From: Olsenella sp. An290 | Lineage (GTDB): Bacteria; Actinomycetota; Coriobacteriia; Coriobacteriales; Atopobiaceae | Length of the DNA stretch: 53,513 nt | Direction: 5' to 3' | NCBI RefSeq assembly: GCF_002159535.1 | Contig: NZ_NFIU01000013.1 | Span: forward strand, 1-53,513 | Shown here: piece by piece, positions 1 to 7,626 of the stretch | Layout of the letters: each line of letters opens with the position of its first letter | How positions within the stretch are numbered: the stretch's first letter is position 1 | Program-made: the position numbers and the translations under genes | The notes under the pieces: generated by a model | Databases searched by the model: none | Seen by the model: the letters and a program-made list of their open reading frames with translations, nothing else | What the model was told of the DNA's origin: nothing

Positions 1-1928
1 CCGCCGGAGAAGCCGCCGCCCCCGCCGCCTCCGGAGCTGAACTCGGAGCCCGCCGCCTCGGCGACCGAGACGCTGTGCGCGGTGTCAAGGTGGCCGGAGA
101 GCGCCGCGACCGGCGCGCGCATCCCGTGACCGCCCCAGTAGAGCCAGGCGTAGGTCGGCATCACGTAGGGGTCCTCGAGCACCTCCGGCAGGGCCAAGCG
201 CAGCTGCTCGACGACCTTGTCGGACACGCCGAGCACCACGGACATGACAAGGAGGCGCCTCCAGAGCACCACGTCGCCCGGGACCGCCTCCTCAAGGCGC
301 GTGAACTCGCGCAGCCAGCGCTCGAGCGCCTCGAGCCGGGCACGGATCTCGACGGCGTCCCGGTTGAGGTCCTTGAGCGAGCCCCGGACCACGCCCGCCA
401 CCGCCGCGGCGCCAAGAAGCGCCAGGAAGAGCGCGATGGGCAGCCAGAACGGCGCGCCAAACGAGAAGAGCGCGAACAGCGCGACGAAGGCCGCCGCAAC
501 GCACGCGAACGCAAGGCCCGCGAGAAGCCCCCTCCCGCGCACGCGCTCGCCCTTGCCCGAGAAGCGCGTGAGGTAGGCCCCCTCGACGAGGCCCTTCCAG
601 GAGTCGAGCGCTTCGGAGTAGCGCTTGGGGTGCTCCTTGGCACACTCCTCGATCTGCGAGAAGAGCAGCTCGGAGGCCATCTCGCGACCGCCCTTGCCCG
701 CCACTTTCTTGAAGAGGAACGAGAGCGCCTTCTCGTCGACCCTGCGGGCGGCCTTCTCCACCCGGTCCCGAGCCTCGGTCGAGGGGGGAGCCTCGGAGAG
801 CAGGGTGAGGCGATAGTCCTCCTCGTCCTTCTCGCCCAGAAGGCGCTTGTGCGTGGTCGTCACCCGGTCAAGCCGCACGTGGCCCTCCTCCGTGAGGCGC
901 ATGAGGGTCGCCGTGAGCTCCTTGCTCTCGACGGAGCCGCCGTTATAGAGCGCCCCGAGCACGGCGGGGTGGTCGGCCGAGGGGACGTCCCGAAAGTATG
1001 TGTCCTGGAACTGCGGGGCGAAGTCGCGGCGGTAGCGGCGCCGGCAGGCAATCGCTGTCGCCACGGTGGCCACGGCGAGCGCGACGCCCGCGACAACGGA
1101 CCCAAAGTACACCGCGCGCGCCGCGGCGCGCCGAGCGTTGGCGTCGTCTGCCCAGGCCGCCTCCTCTGAGAGGATCTGGGGCAGCGCCTCGCCCGCGGTC
1201 TCCGGCAGGCCCTGGAGCCAGGCGGCCGGGAAGGTCACGCGCATCTCGGCGAACTCCTCGGTCCCCACGCCGGGCACCTCGTAGACGACGTCGTTGCCGT
1301 CAAAGCGCACCGCGGCGTCGAGCGGCCCGTGGCCCCAGGCGCGGACGGTCTCGCCCGCCCTGACGGACTCCCCTGCCGGCACGGGCAGGTGCAGCCTGCA
1401 GGTGACGTTCCGGGACTCCACGTCCCAGCCGTCCGAGACGAACTTCCAGTAGAGCTCGCCGGTGTCCTGCCAGCGGGTCGCGATGCCCGTCGCGTCATAG
1501 GCAATGGTGAAGGAGGCCGACTCGTCCTCGTGCGCGGAGTAGAGCTTGACCCTGAGCACGTCTCCCTGGGGCTGAAGCTCGTAGGTACCGTCAAGCCCGG
1601 CGTCGGACTCCTCGAAGCGCGCGAGGGACTCCCCCGCGCCCTGGCCCGCGTAGCGGACGTCAACCGACACGTCCGCGCCGTTCGAGGCGTTTTTGCCCGT
1701 GGGGATCTCCCAGTACACGCCGTTGAAGCTCCCGTCAAAGTCGAAGGTGCGGGTCTCCACCACGTGCAGCACCCCGTCCGGAGAGAGCGTCACGTCCATG
1801 TCGACGCGCGAGATCTCATAGTCGCGCGCGAGCGCGGGCGCCGGCAGGGCAAGAAGGACCACGAGCATGACAAGCGGGGCGAGCAGCGCGGCGAGCGGGG
1901 CGCGACCGCGCGTCGAACGGGTAAGCAT
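1..1928 (-). CDS. DUF2207 family membrane protein (3' end cut by window edge)
   Basis: About 642 codons are visible, read leftward and running off the left edge without a stop. The ATG at 1928 follows GGAGG with a short spacer. Residues 1-35 form a signal peptide ending ALAR. The exported domain that follows has the DUF2207 pattern (YEISRVDMDVTLSPDG, then GVYWEIPTGKN). A membrane segment lies near residues 280-300, a cytoplasmic domain follows, and two more hydrophobic segments come later. The last visible residues are a Gly/Ser-rich tail (SSGGGGGGGFSG), typical of the C-terminus of this family, so little is missing. Function is unknown; the family is a predicted surface-facing membrane protein. 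Family assignment is firm from architecture; the role is not known. Confidence 0.85.
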   Translation of the reverse strand, partial: MLTRSTRGRAPLAALLAPLVMLVVLLALPAPALARDYEISRVDMDVTLSPDGVLHVVETRTFDFDGSFNGVYWEIPTGKNASNGADVSVDVRYAGQGAGESLARFEESDAGLDGTYELQPQGDVLRVKLYSAHEDESASFTIAYDATGIATRWQDTGELYWKFVSDGWDVESRNVTCRLHLPVPAGESVRAGETVRAWGHGPLDAAVRFDGNDVVYEVPGVGTEEFAEMRVTFPAAWLQGLPETAGEALPQILSEEAAWADDANARRAAARAVYFGSVVAGVALAVATVATAIACRRRYRRDFAPQFQDTYFRDVPSADHPAVLGALYNGGSVESKELTATLMRLTEEGHVRLDRVTTTHKRLLGEKDEEDYRLTLLSEAPPSTEARDRVEKAARRVDEKALSFLFKKVAGKGGREMASELLFSQIEECAKEHPKRYSEALDSWKGLVEGAYLTRFSGKGERVRGRGLLAGLAFACVAAAFVALFALFSFGAPFWLPIALFLALLGAAAVAGVVRGSLKDLNRDAVEIRARLEALERWLREFTRLEEAVPGDVVLWRRLLVMSVVLGVSDKVVEQLRLALPEVLEDPYVMPTYAWLYWGGHGMRAPVAALSGHLDTAHSVSVAEAAGSEFSSGGGGGGGFSG

Positions 1929-2002
1929 GGCGACCTCCGTGCCTCGGGTTGGTTCGTCTCCCCAGCGTACCATGCGCGAAATGGGAGGCAGCCCCTTTTT
2001 GC

Positions 2003-2029
2003 GTGCAAAGGGGACAGGCACCTTTGCAC
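2003..2029. repeat. 27-bp REP-like palindrome, copy A
   Basis: Arms GTGCAAAGG and CCTTTGCAC flank a GGACAGGCA core. It lies in the 280-bp gap between the divergent DUF2207 and NifU-like genes. The arms match those of the 27-bp palindrome at 42726-42752, where the core is GGACTGTCC. Palindromes with a GGGGACAG core are scattered through many gut bacterial genomes; linking them to REP-associated transposases is inference, and no such gene is in this window. Confidence 0.7.
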
Positions 2030-2208
2030 ACCTCGCGCGACGCAAGGGCGCGAGTTTGGGGGTTTCTCGTCCCGAGAAGGCCCCGGGTGCCGTAAACTGT
2101 GAGAAGGGCTGCCTCTTTGGGCGCCCTGGCTCTGACCGGCCTGAGGGGGCCGGCAACGGTCGCGTCGGTGCAGGGTGCGCCGGCAAGGAGTTAGGAGAGG
2201 AGCACTAC

Positions 2209-2943
2209 ATGCAGTATTCCGCAGAAGTCGAGAATATGTGCCCCGTTGCCAAGGGCGCATATCACGGCCCCGCGCCCATCCCCGAGGAGGGCAAGTGGGT
2301 CCAGGCCAAGGAGATCAAGGACATCTCCGGCCTCACGCACGGTGTGGGCTGGTGCGCGCCCCAGCAGGGTGCCTGCAAGCTCACCCTTAACGTCAAGGAG
2401 GGCGTCATCGAGGAGTGCCTCGTCGAGACCCTCGGCTGCTCCGGCATGACCCACTCTGCCGCCATGGCCTCCGAGATCCTCCCGGGCAAGACCATCCTCG
2501 AGGCCCTGAACACCGACCTCGTCTGCGACGCCATCAACGTGGCCATGCGCGAGCTCTTCCTCCAGATCGTCTACGGCCGCTCCCAGACCGCCTTCTCCGA
2601 GGATGGCCTGCCCGTGGGCGCCTCCCTCGACGACCTCGGCAAGGGCCTGCGCACGCAGGTCGGCACCATGTTCGGCACCAAGGCCAAGGGCGCCCGCTAC
2701 CTCGAGCTCGCCCAGGGCTACGTCACCCGCATGGCGCTCAACGACAAGAACGAGATCATCGCCTTCGAGTTCCTGAACCTCGGCAAGTTCACCGAGGCCC
2801 TCAAGGCCGGCAAGACCCCCGAGGACGCCATCGCCGGCGCCATGGGCCACTACGGCCAGTGGGAGAACGCCGCCAAGTACATCGACCCCAGGACGGACGA
2901 GGAGACCCACACGGTCGCCAACGTCTTCCCCGTTCACGAGTAG
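2209..2943 (+). CDS. NifU-like iron-sulfur cluster assembly scaffold protein
   Basis: 244 aa from the ATG at 2209, chosen because GGAGAGG stands 5-8 bases upstream; an open frame continues further upstream but lacks NifU-like sequence. The NifU_N-like fold is suggested by spaced cysteines: C55 in the GWCAPQQGAC stretch, and TLGCSGMTHSAAMASE near residues 80-95, the scaffold region that binds nascent Fe-S clusters. No C-terminal Nfu domain is present. The GGGtGRT gene follows after 18 bp with its own GGAGGG, so the two are an operon. In anaerobic Firmicutes and Actinobacteria these families occur as a pair, so this scaffold probably serves the GGGtGRT protein rather than general SUF assembly. 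That specialisation is inference. Confidence 0.85.
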   Translation: MQYSAEVENMCPVAKGAYHGPAPIPEEGKWVQAKEIKDISGLTHGVGWCAPQQGACKLTLNVKEGVIEECLVETLGCSGMTHSAAMASEILPGKTILEALNTDLVCDAINVAMRELFLQIVYGRSQTAFSEDGLPVGASLDDLGKGLRTQVGTMFGTKAKGARYLELAQGYVTRMALNDKNEIIAFEFLNLGKFTEALKAGKTPEDAIAGAMGHYGQWENAAKYIDPRTDEETHTVANVFPVHE

Positions 2944-2961
2944 AAAGGGAGGGAAAACCAA

Positions 2962-3966
2962 ATGGCAGTTTCGTTTGAGGGCTATGAGCGCCGCATCGAC
3001 AAGATCAACAAGGTGCTCGCTGAGAACGGCATCTCCTCCCTCGAGGAAGCCGAGCAGATCTGCCTCGACAAGGGCGTGAACCCGCGCGAGATCGTCGAGG
3101 GCGTCCAGTCCATCGCGTTCGAGAACGCCAAGTGGGCCTACGTCTGCGGCTGCGCCATCGCCATCAAGAAGGGCGCCAAGAGCGCCTCTGAGGCCGCCTC
3201 CATGATCGGCGAGGGCCTTCAGGCCTTCTGCGTCCCCGGCTCCGTCGCCGAGGACCGCAAGGTCGGCAAGGGCCACGGCGACCTCGGCGCCATGCTCCTC
3301 GGTGACGACACCGAGTGCTTTGCGTTCCTGGCCGGCCACGAGTCCTTCGCGGCCGCCGAGGGCGCCATCGGCATCGCGCTCAACGCCAACAAGGCCCGCA
3401 AGAAGCCGCTGCGCGTCATCCTGAACGGCCTCGGCAAGGACGCCGCCCAGATCATCGCCCGCATCAACGGCTTCACCTACGTGAAGACCCAGTTCGACTA
3501 CTTCACCGGCGAGCTCAACATCGTCGAGAAGATCGCCTACTCCGACGGCCCGCGCGCCGAGGTCAACTGCTACGGCGCCGACGACGTCCGCGAGGGCGTG
3601 GCCATCATGTGGCACGAGAACGTCGACATCTCCATCACCGGCAACTCCACCAACCCGACGCGCTTCCAGCACCCCGTCGCTGGCACCTACTTCAAGGAGC
3701 GCGTGCTCGCCGGCAAGAAGTACTTCTCCGTCGCCTCCGGCGGCGGCACCGGCCGCACCCTGCATCCGGACAACATGGCCGCCGGCCCCGCCTCCTACGG
3801 CATGACGGACACCATGGGCCGCATGCACTCCAGCGCCCAGTTCGCCGGCTCCTCCTCGGTGCCCGCGCACGTCGACATGATGGGCCTCATCGGCATGGGC
3901 AACAACCCCATGGTCGGTGCGACCGTCGCCTGCGCCGTCGCCGTCAACGCCGCGCTCAACGAGTAG
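2962..3966 (+). CDS. GGGtGRT protein (putative Fe-S-linked protein)
   Basis: 334 aa. The family's naming motif is present as SGGGTGRTLHPDNMAAGP near residues 258-275, followed by a Gly/Met-rich C-terminus (MMGLIGMGNNPMVGA). Length and motif are those of the GGGtGRT family, which is restricted to anaerobes and encoded next to a NifU-like scaffold, as here. Cysteines near residues 54-58 (YVCGCA) and C201 are possible cluster ligands, but no classical ferredoxin motif is seen. Biochemical function is not established. Codon use is strongly biased to C-ending codons, which suggests high expression. A strong terminator follows at 3991. Confidence 0.9.
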   Translation: MAVSFEGYERRIDKINKVLAENGISSLEEAEQICLDKGVNPREIVEGVQSIAFENAKWAYVCGCAIAIKKGAKSASEAASMIGEGLQAFCVPGSVAEDRKVGKGHGDLGAMLLGDDTECFAFLAGHESFAAAEGAIGIALNANKARKKPLRVILNGLGKDAAQIIARINGFTYVKTQFDYFTGELNIVEKIAYSDGPRAEVNCYGADDVREGVAIMWHENVDISITGNSTNPTRFQHPVAGTYFKERVLAGKKYFSVASGGGTGRTLHPDNMAAGPASYGMTDTMGRMHSSAQFAGSSSVPAHVDMMGLIGMGNNPMVGATVACAVAVNAALNE

Positions 3967-3990
3967 TTCTTCTCGGCATCGCGACGCCTT

Positions 3991-4021
3991 GGGCCGCCAC
4001 CTCCGGGTGGCGGCCTTTTTG
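3991..4021 (+). terminator. Rho-independent terminator of the scaffold/GGGtGRT operon
   Basis: An 8-bp stem GCCGCCAC / GTGGCGGC with a short loop is followed directly by CTTTTTG. It begins 25 bp after the GGGtGRT stop codon. Confidence 0.9.
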
Positions 4022-4201
4022 CTGTCAGGGGTCCTTGAGCGCGCTGGGGCGTGCCTCGCGCAAGCATCCCGTACGCGCTCGGGAAGAATCGCGGCACCAC
4101 CCCGCCACCTTTGTCGTGATTTCACGTGAGGGAACGTTCTCAGGGCGCGTTGTGCTAAAGTGCCCTCTGGCCATGATTGTCTCGTGCGCAGGAGGATACG
4201 C

Positions 4202-4636
4202 ATGGATGCCACCGATCTTGACCTTGCACGTGCCCTGCTCATCGCCAACAAGGAGGCGACGCTCGTCGCCGTCCGTGGCGACGAGGTCATCACCTGCACC
4301 GAGCGCGGCGTAAAGCCCCTCCTCCGCTGGGTCCGCGAGGGCCGCAGCCTCAGCGGCTTCTCCGTGGCCGACAAGGTCGTGGGCAAGGCGCCCGCGCTGC
4401 TCTACGCCATCCTCGGCCCCGACGCGGTGTTCTCCCCCGTCATGTCCTGGACCGGCCGCGCCGTCCTCGTTGCCTCCGGCATTGCGGTGAGCCATGACGC
4501 GCTCGTGCCCCGCATCCAGAACCGCGCCAAGAGCGACCAGTGCCCCATGGATGCCTCGGTCTCGAACGTCTGGGAGCCCTACGAGGCCGCCGACGTCCTC
4601 ACCGAGCGTGCCCGCCAGATGGCGCTGGGCCTCTAG
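4202..4636 (+). CDS. DUF1893 domain protein
   Basis: 144 aa from the ATG at 4202, preceded by AGGAGG at good spacing; the in-frame ATG at 4160 has no such site. The sequence follows the DUF1893 pattern: ALLIANKEATLVAVRGDEVITC, then a region resembling the family's DKVVGKAPALLY and the conserved Cys/Asp-rich end (QCPMDASV near residues 117-124). This is a small single-domain cytoplasmic protein of the family's usual length with no established function. It is monocistronic, closed by the perfect 14-bp terminator at 4657-4693. Upstream lies a short CGTGA/TCACG dyad (4115-4126) that could be an operator, which is untested. Confidence 0.85.
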   Translation: MDATDLDLARALLIANKEATLVAVRGDEVITCTERGVKPLLRWVREGRSLSGFSVADKVVGKAPALLYAILGPDAVFSPVMSWTGRAVLVASGIAVSHDALVPRIQNRAKSDQCPMDASVSNVWEPYEAADVLTERARQMALGL

Positions 4637-4656
4637 CACTCCCCCTACGTACAGCA

Positions 4657-4693
4657 CGCGGCCGAGAAGAACTGTCTTCTCGGCCGCGTTTTT
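4657..4693 (+). terminator. Rho-independent terminator after the DUF1893 gene
   Basis: A perfect 14-bp stem (CGCGGCCGAGAAGA and its complement) encloses an ACTG loop and runs into TTTTTC. The stem contains one copy of the recurring GAGAAGRAC 9-mer. Confidence 0.93.
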
Positions 4694-4736
4694 CTGGCTC
4701 GATGACGTAGTTGCTGCCTGCGTCGCGCACAGCGCG

Positions 4737-5040
4737 CGTGACTTGCGGTGAGTTTTGCTGGCCGGCTCGCTCAAAGTCACGCTTTCGAGGGCAGAAGTGT
4801 GACATTAAGCGAGTTGCGCTCACTGGCTCGCTCAAAGTCACGGTTCTAGTGCTTGGAACGTGACTTGCGGTGAGTTTTGCCAGCCGACTCACGCAAAGTC
4901 ACGCTTTCGGGTCTGAAAGCGTGACTTGCAGTGAGTTCTTCTCGGCAGCTCATTCAAAGTCATGCTTTGGGCGCTTGAAGCGTGACATGCAGTGAGCTTT
5001 GCCGGCAAACTCGTCGAAAGTCACGCCTCCGCGCGCGGAA
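4737..5040. repeat. Array of 61-bp dyad-symmetric repeat units (array 1)
   Basis: Units begin at 4764, 4825, 4886, 4947 and 5008, exactly 61 bp apart, with a half unit before the first. Each unit reads roughly CTCGCTCAAAGTCACG, about 16 variable bases, then CGTGACTTGCGGTGAG: an inverted repeat able to form a long hairpin. The variable middle also tends to self-pair (CTTTC...GAAAG in the unit at 4886). The array fills most of the 429-bp gap between the 3' ends of the convergent DUF1893 gene and opp operon. No ORF, RNA gene or transposase is seen in it. A second array of the same family is at 16370. Confidence 0.9.
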
Positions 5041-5065
5041 AGCGCCTCGCGCGCCGTCGCTCCCG

Positions 5066-5338
5066 TCAGCCCTGCAAGAACGTCCAGATACCGAGAAGAA
5101 CCGCGATCGCGAGGCCGAGCACCACCACGTATATGCAGCCGATCGCGAGGCCGGCCTTGAGGGCGCCAAGGGCGGCCCAGACGCGCTCCTTCGTGGTGAG
5201 CTCGACCTTGGGCCGGCGACGCTCCTTGGGGCGGCGCTCGGGCAGATGCCCGACGAGCGACGGCCGCTCCACCGCCGACATGTCGGCGATGACGCGGCCG
5301 TCGTCCTCGAAGTCGTCTGTACGGCGCTTCGACGTCAT
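5066..5338 (-). CDS. Small single-pass membrane protein at the end of the opp operon
   Basis: 90 aa, ATG at 5338, six bases after the oppF stop, so it is the last gene of the opp operon. Residues 1-50 are charged and cytoplasm-like, with a basic ERRPKERRRPK stretch; residues 60-86 form one hydrophobic segment (AIGCIYVVVLGLAIAVLLGIWTFL). I do not recognise a family. Its position suggests an accessory or stability role in the peptide transporter, but an unrelated gene carried by the operon cannot be excluded. The repeat array follows its stop codon. Confidence 0.7.
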   Translation of the reverse strand: MTSKRRTDDFEDDGRVIADMSAVERPSLVGHLPERRPKERRRPKVELTTKERVWAALGALKAGLAIGCIYVVVLGLAIAVLLGIWTFLQG

Positions 5339-5344
5339 GCGACC

Positions 5345-6379
5345 CTACTCGTCGTAGAGGTGGCAGGACACGAAGTGGCCCGGCTCCAGCTCGCGCTGCG
5401 TGGGGGCCACCTCGCGGCAGCAGTCCTTGGCAAACGGGCAGCGCGTGTGGAACTTGCAGCCCTTGGGCGGGTTCGCCGGGGACGGGATCGAGCCCTCGAG
5501 CACGATGCGGTTCTGCTTGGCCTTGGGATCCGGGATGGGAATGGCCGAGAAGAGCGCCTTGGTGTAGGGGTGCAGCGGGTTCTTGAAGATGTCCTCGGTG
5601 AAGCCATACTCGACCATGCCGCCAAGGTACATGACGCCCACCGCGTCGGAGATGTGCTCGACGACGGAGAGGTCGTGGCTGATGAAGAGGTACGTGAGCC
5701 CGCGGGCCTCCTGGAGGTCGTGCAGGAGGTTGATGATCTGCGCCTGGACGGACACGTCAAGGGCGGAGACCGGCTCGTCACAGACGATGAACTCGGGGTT
5801 CAGCGCGAGCGCGCGGGCGATGCAGATGCGCTGGCGCTGGCCGCCGGAGAACTCGTGGGGGTAGCGCATCTTGTGGTAGGGCTGCAGGCCGCAGTCCTCC
5901 ATGACCTTGTCGATGTAGTCGTCGAACTGGTCCTTGGGCACCAGTCCGTGCTCGCGGACGGCCTCGCCGATGATCTCGCCGATAGGCAGGCGCGGCGAGA
6001 GGCTCGAGTACGGGTCCTGGAAGATGATCTGCATCTTGGTGCGCAGCGCACGAAGCTGCTTGTGGTCGAGGTCGTAGACCTCCTGGCCGTTGAAGAGCAC
6101 CTGGCCGCCGGTCTTCTCGCCGGCAAGGCGCAGGATGGTGCGACCCGTGGTGGACTTGCCGCAGCCGGACTCGCCGACGAGGCCCATCGTGTGACCACGA
6201 CGGAGCTTGAAGGAGACCCCGTCGACGGCCTTCACGAAGCCCTGCGTGCGGTTGAACATGCCGCCCTTGATGGGAAAGTACTTCTTGAGATCGTTGACCT
6301 CGAGGATGATGTCCTCGGTGCCAGGGGCCGCGGGGGCCTTCGTGGACGTGACGTCCACGGCCGTGTTCGTGGAAGCCAT
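5345..6379 (-). CDS. oppF: Oligopeptide ABC transporter ATP-binding protein OppF
   Basis: 344 aa. Hallmarks of an ABC ATPase are in order: Walker [10 protein letters not shown] (about residues 69-77), Q-loop [10 protein letters not shown], signature FSGGQRQR, Walker [12 protein letters not shown] and switch His in ISHDLSVV. The C-terminal oligopeptide-transporter extension ([12 protein letters not shown]) is followed by a cysteine cluster ([14 protein letters not shown] plus a late Cys), which in some peptide-transporter ATPases binds an Fe-S cluster. The start ATG is one base after the oppD stop, indicating translational coupling. It pairs with OppD to energise uptake through OppBC. Confidence 0.95.
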   Translation of the reverse strand: MASTNTAVDVTSTKAPAAPGTEDIILEVNDLKKYFPIKGGMFNRTQGFVKAVDGVSFKLRRGHTMGLVGESGCGKSTTGRTILRLAGEKTGGQVLFNGQEVYDLDHKQLRALRTKMQIIFQDPYSSLSPRLPIGEIIGEAVREHGLVPKDQFDDYIDKVMEDCGLQPYHKMRYPHEFSGGQRQRICIARALALNPEFIVCDEPVSALDVSVQAQIINLLHDLQEARGLTYLFISHDLSVVEHISDAVGVMYLGGMVEYGFTEDIFKNPLHPYTKALFSAIPIPDPKAKQNRIVLEGSIPSPANPPKGCKFHTRCPFAKDCCREVAPTQRELEPGHFVSCHLYDE

Positions 6380-6380
6380 G

Positions 6381-7607
6381 CTACTTGTCCTCCCCCTCGT
6401 TGTCAGTGCCGGCGATGAGCTCGTCGAGAACCGCGGCGGTCTCGGTGGCCGCGGACGCGGACGCGTCGTCGTAGTAGCGGTAGCAGCTCACCTCGTGCGT
6501 GGGAGAGAGCCGCACCATGTGCGGGTACTCGCCGTCGCAGGCCTTGACGCAGAGCTCGCAGCGATCCTTGAAGTAGCAGTAGTTAGGCATGTCCACCGGG
6601 TTGGGAACCTTGCCCGGGATGGAGTAGAGGCGCTTGACCTTCTTGCCCACGACGGGCTTGGAGGCCATGAGGCCAATGGTGTAGGGGTGGGCCGGGTGGT
6701 CGAAGATCTCCTCGGCCGTGCCGCGCTCGACGATTCGGCCCGCGTACATGACCACGACGTAGTCGGCCATCTCGGCCACGACGCCGAGGTCGTGGGTGAC
6801 GAGGATGATCGAGGAGTTGATCTTGTCCTTCAGCGTGCGGAGCAGGTCGAGGATCTGGGCCTGGATCGTCACGTCGAGCGCCGTGGTGGGCTCGTCGGCA
6901 ATGATGATGCGCGGGTTGCACGCCAGGGCGATGGCGATCATGATGCGCTGGCGCATGCCGCCGGAGAGCTCGTGCGGGTACATCCCGTAGATGCCCTCGG
7001 AGTTGGCGATGCCCACGGTCTCGATCATCTCGATCGCACGGGCCTTGATGCGCTCGGCGTCCCAGTCCTTGCCGTCGTGGAGGGCGATGACCTCCTCGAT
7101 CTGCTCGCCGATCTTGAAGACGGGGTTGAGCGACGTCATGGGCTCCTGGTAGATCATGGAGACCTCAGAGCCACGAATCTTCTGCATGGCCTCCTCGGGG
7201 GCCTTGGTCACGTCGATGGCGTGGTCGCCGAGGTTGAGGCGAATCGCGCCACCCGTGACCTGGCCCTGCGGGCGCTGAAGAAGCTGGATGAGCGAGAGGC
7301 AGGTGACCGACTTGCCGCAGCCGGACTCGCCCACCACGCCCACGGTCTTGCCCACGGGAACGTCGTAGGTCACGCCGTCCACGGACTTGACGACGCCCGT
7401 GTCCGTGAAGAAGTAGGTGTGCACGTCGTCAAACTCGACCGCGTTGTTGGGGTCGCGCATCTCGCAGGCGTACTCGGACGGGTCCACGTTCTTGCGCTTG
7501 CGCTTCTTCTCGTAGTCCTGCGTGATCTTGCGGTTCTCCTTGGAGATCCTGCGGGACTCCTTGGCGGAAAGGTAGCCCGCCTCGTCCTTCTTGCTGTTTC
7601 CGAACAT
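6381..7607 (-). CDS. oppD: Oligopeptide ABC transporter ATP-binding protein OppD
   Basis: 408 aa, longer than the usual 330-360 because of a basic N-terminal extension of about 45 residues (KKDEAGYLSAKESRRISKENRK and onward) and a Ser/Ala-rich acidic tail. Walker [12 protein letters not shown]-loop MIYQEPMTSLNP, signature LSGGMRQR, Walker B IIIADEPTTALD and the switch His in LVTHDLGVV are intact. A cysteine set (CYFKDRCELCVKAC, then a later Cys) sits in the C-terminal oligopeptide domain. The ATG at 7607 follows AGAGGAAC. It lies in the order oppA-B-C-D-F read leftward and forms a heterodimer with OppF. Confidence 0.95.
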   Translation of the reverse strand: MFGNSKKDEAGYLSAKESRRISKENRKITQDYEKKRKRKNVDPSEYACEMRDPNNAVEFDDVHTYFFTDTGVVKSVDGVTYDVPVGKTVGVVGESGCGKSVTCLSLIQLLQRPQGQVTGGAIRLNLGDHAIDVTKAPEEAMQKIRGSEVSMIYQEPMTSLNPVFKIGEQIEEVIALHDGKDWDAERIKARAIEMIETVGIANSEGIYGMYPHELSGGMRQRIMIAIALACNPRIIIADEPTTALDVTIQAQILDLLRTLKDKINSSIILVTHDLGVVAEMADYVVVMYAGRIVERGTAEEIFDHPAHPYTIGLMASKPVVGKKVKRLYSIPGKVPNPVDMPNYCYFKDRCELCVKACDGEYPHMVRLSPTHEVSCYRYYDDASASAATETAAVLDELIAGTDNEGEDK

Positions 7608-7626
7608 GTGGCTGTTCCTCTCTGCC

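Noticed and set aside
4737-5040. CRISPR array (61-bp period equals a common repeat-plus-spacer length)
   Set aside because: All parts of each unit are related, arms are diverged rather than identical, each unit is palindromic over its full length, and no cas genes are present.
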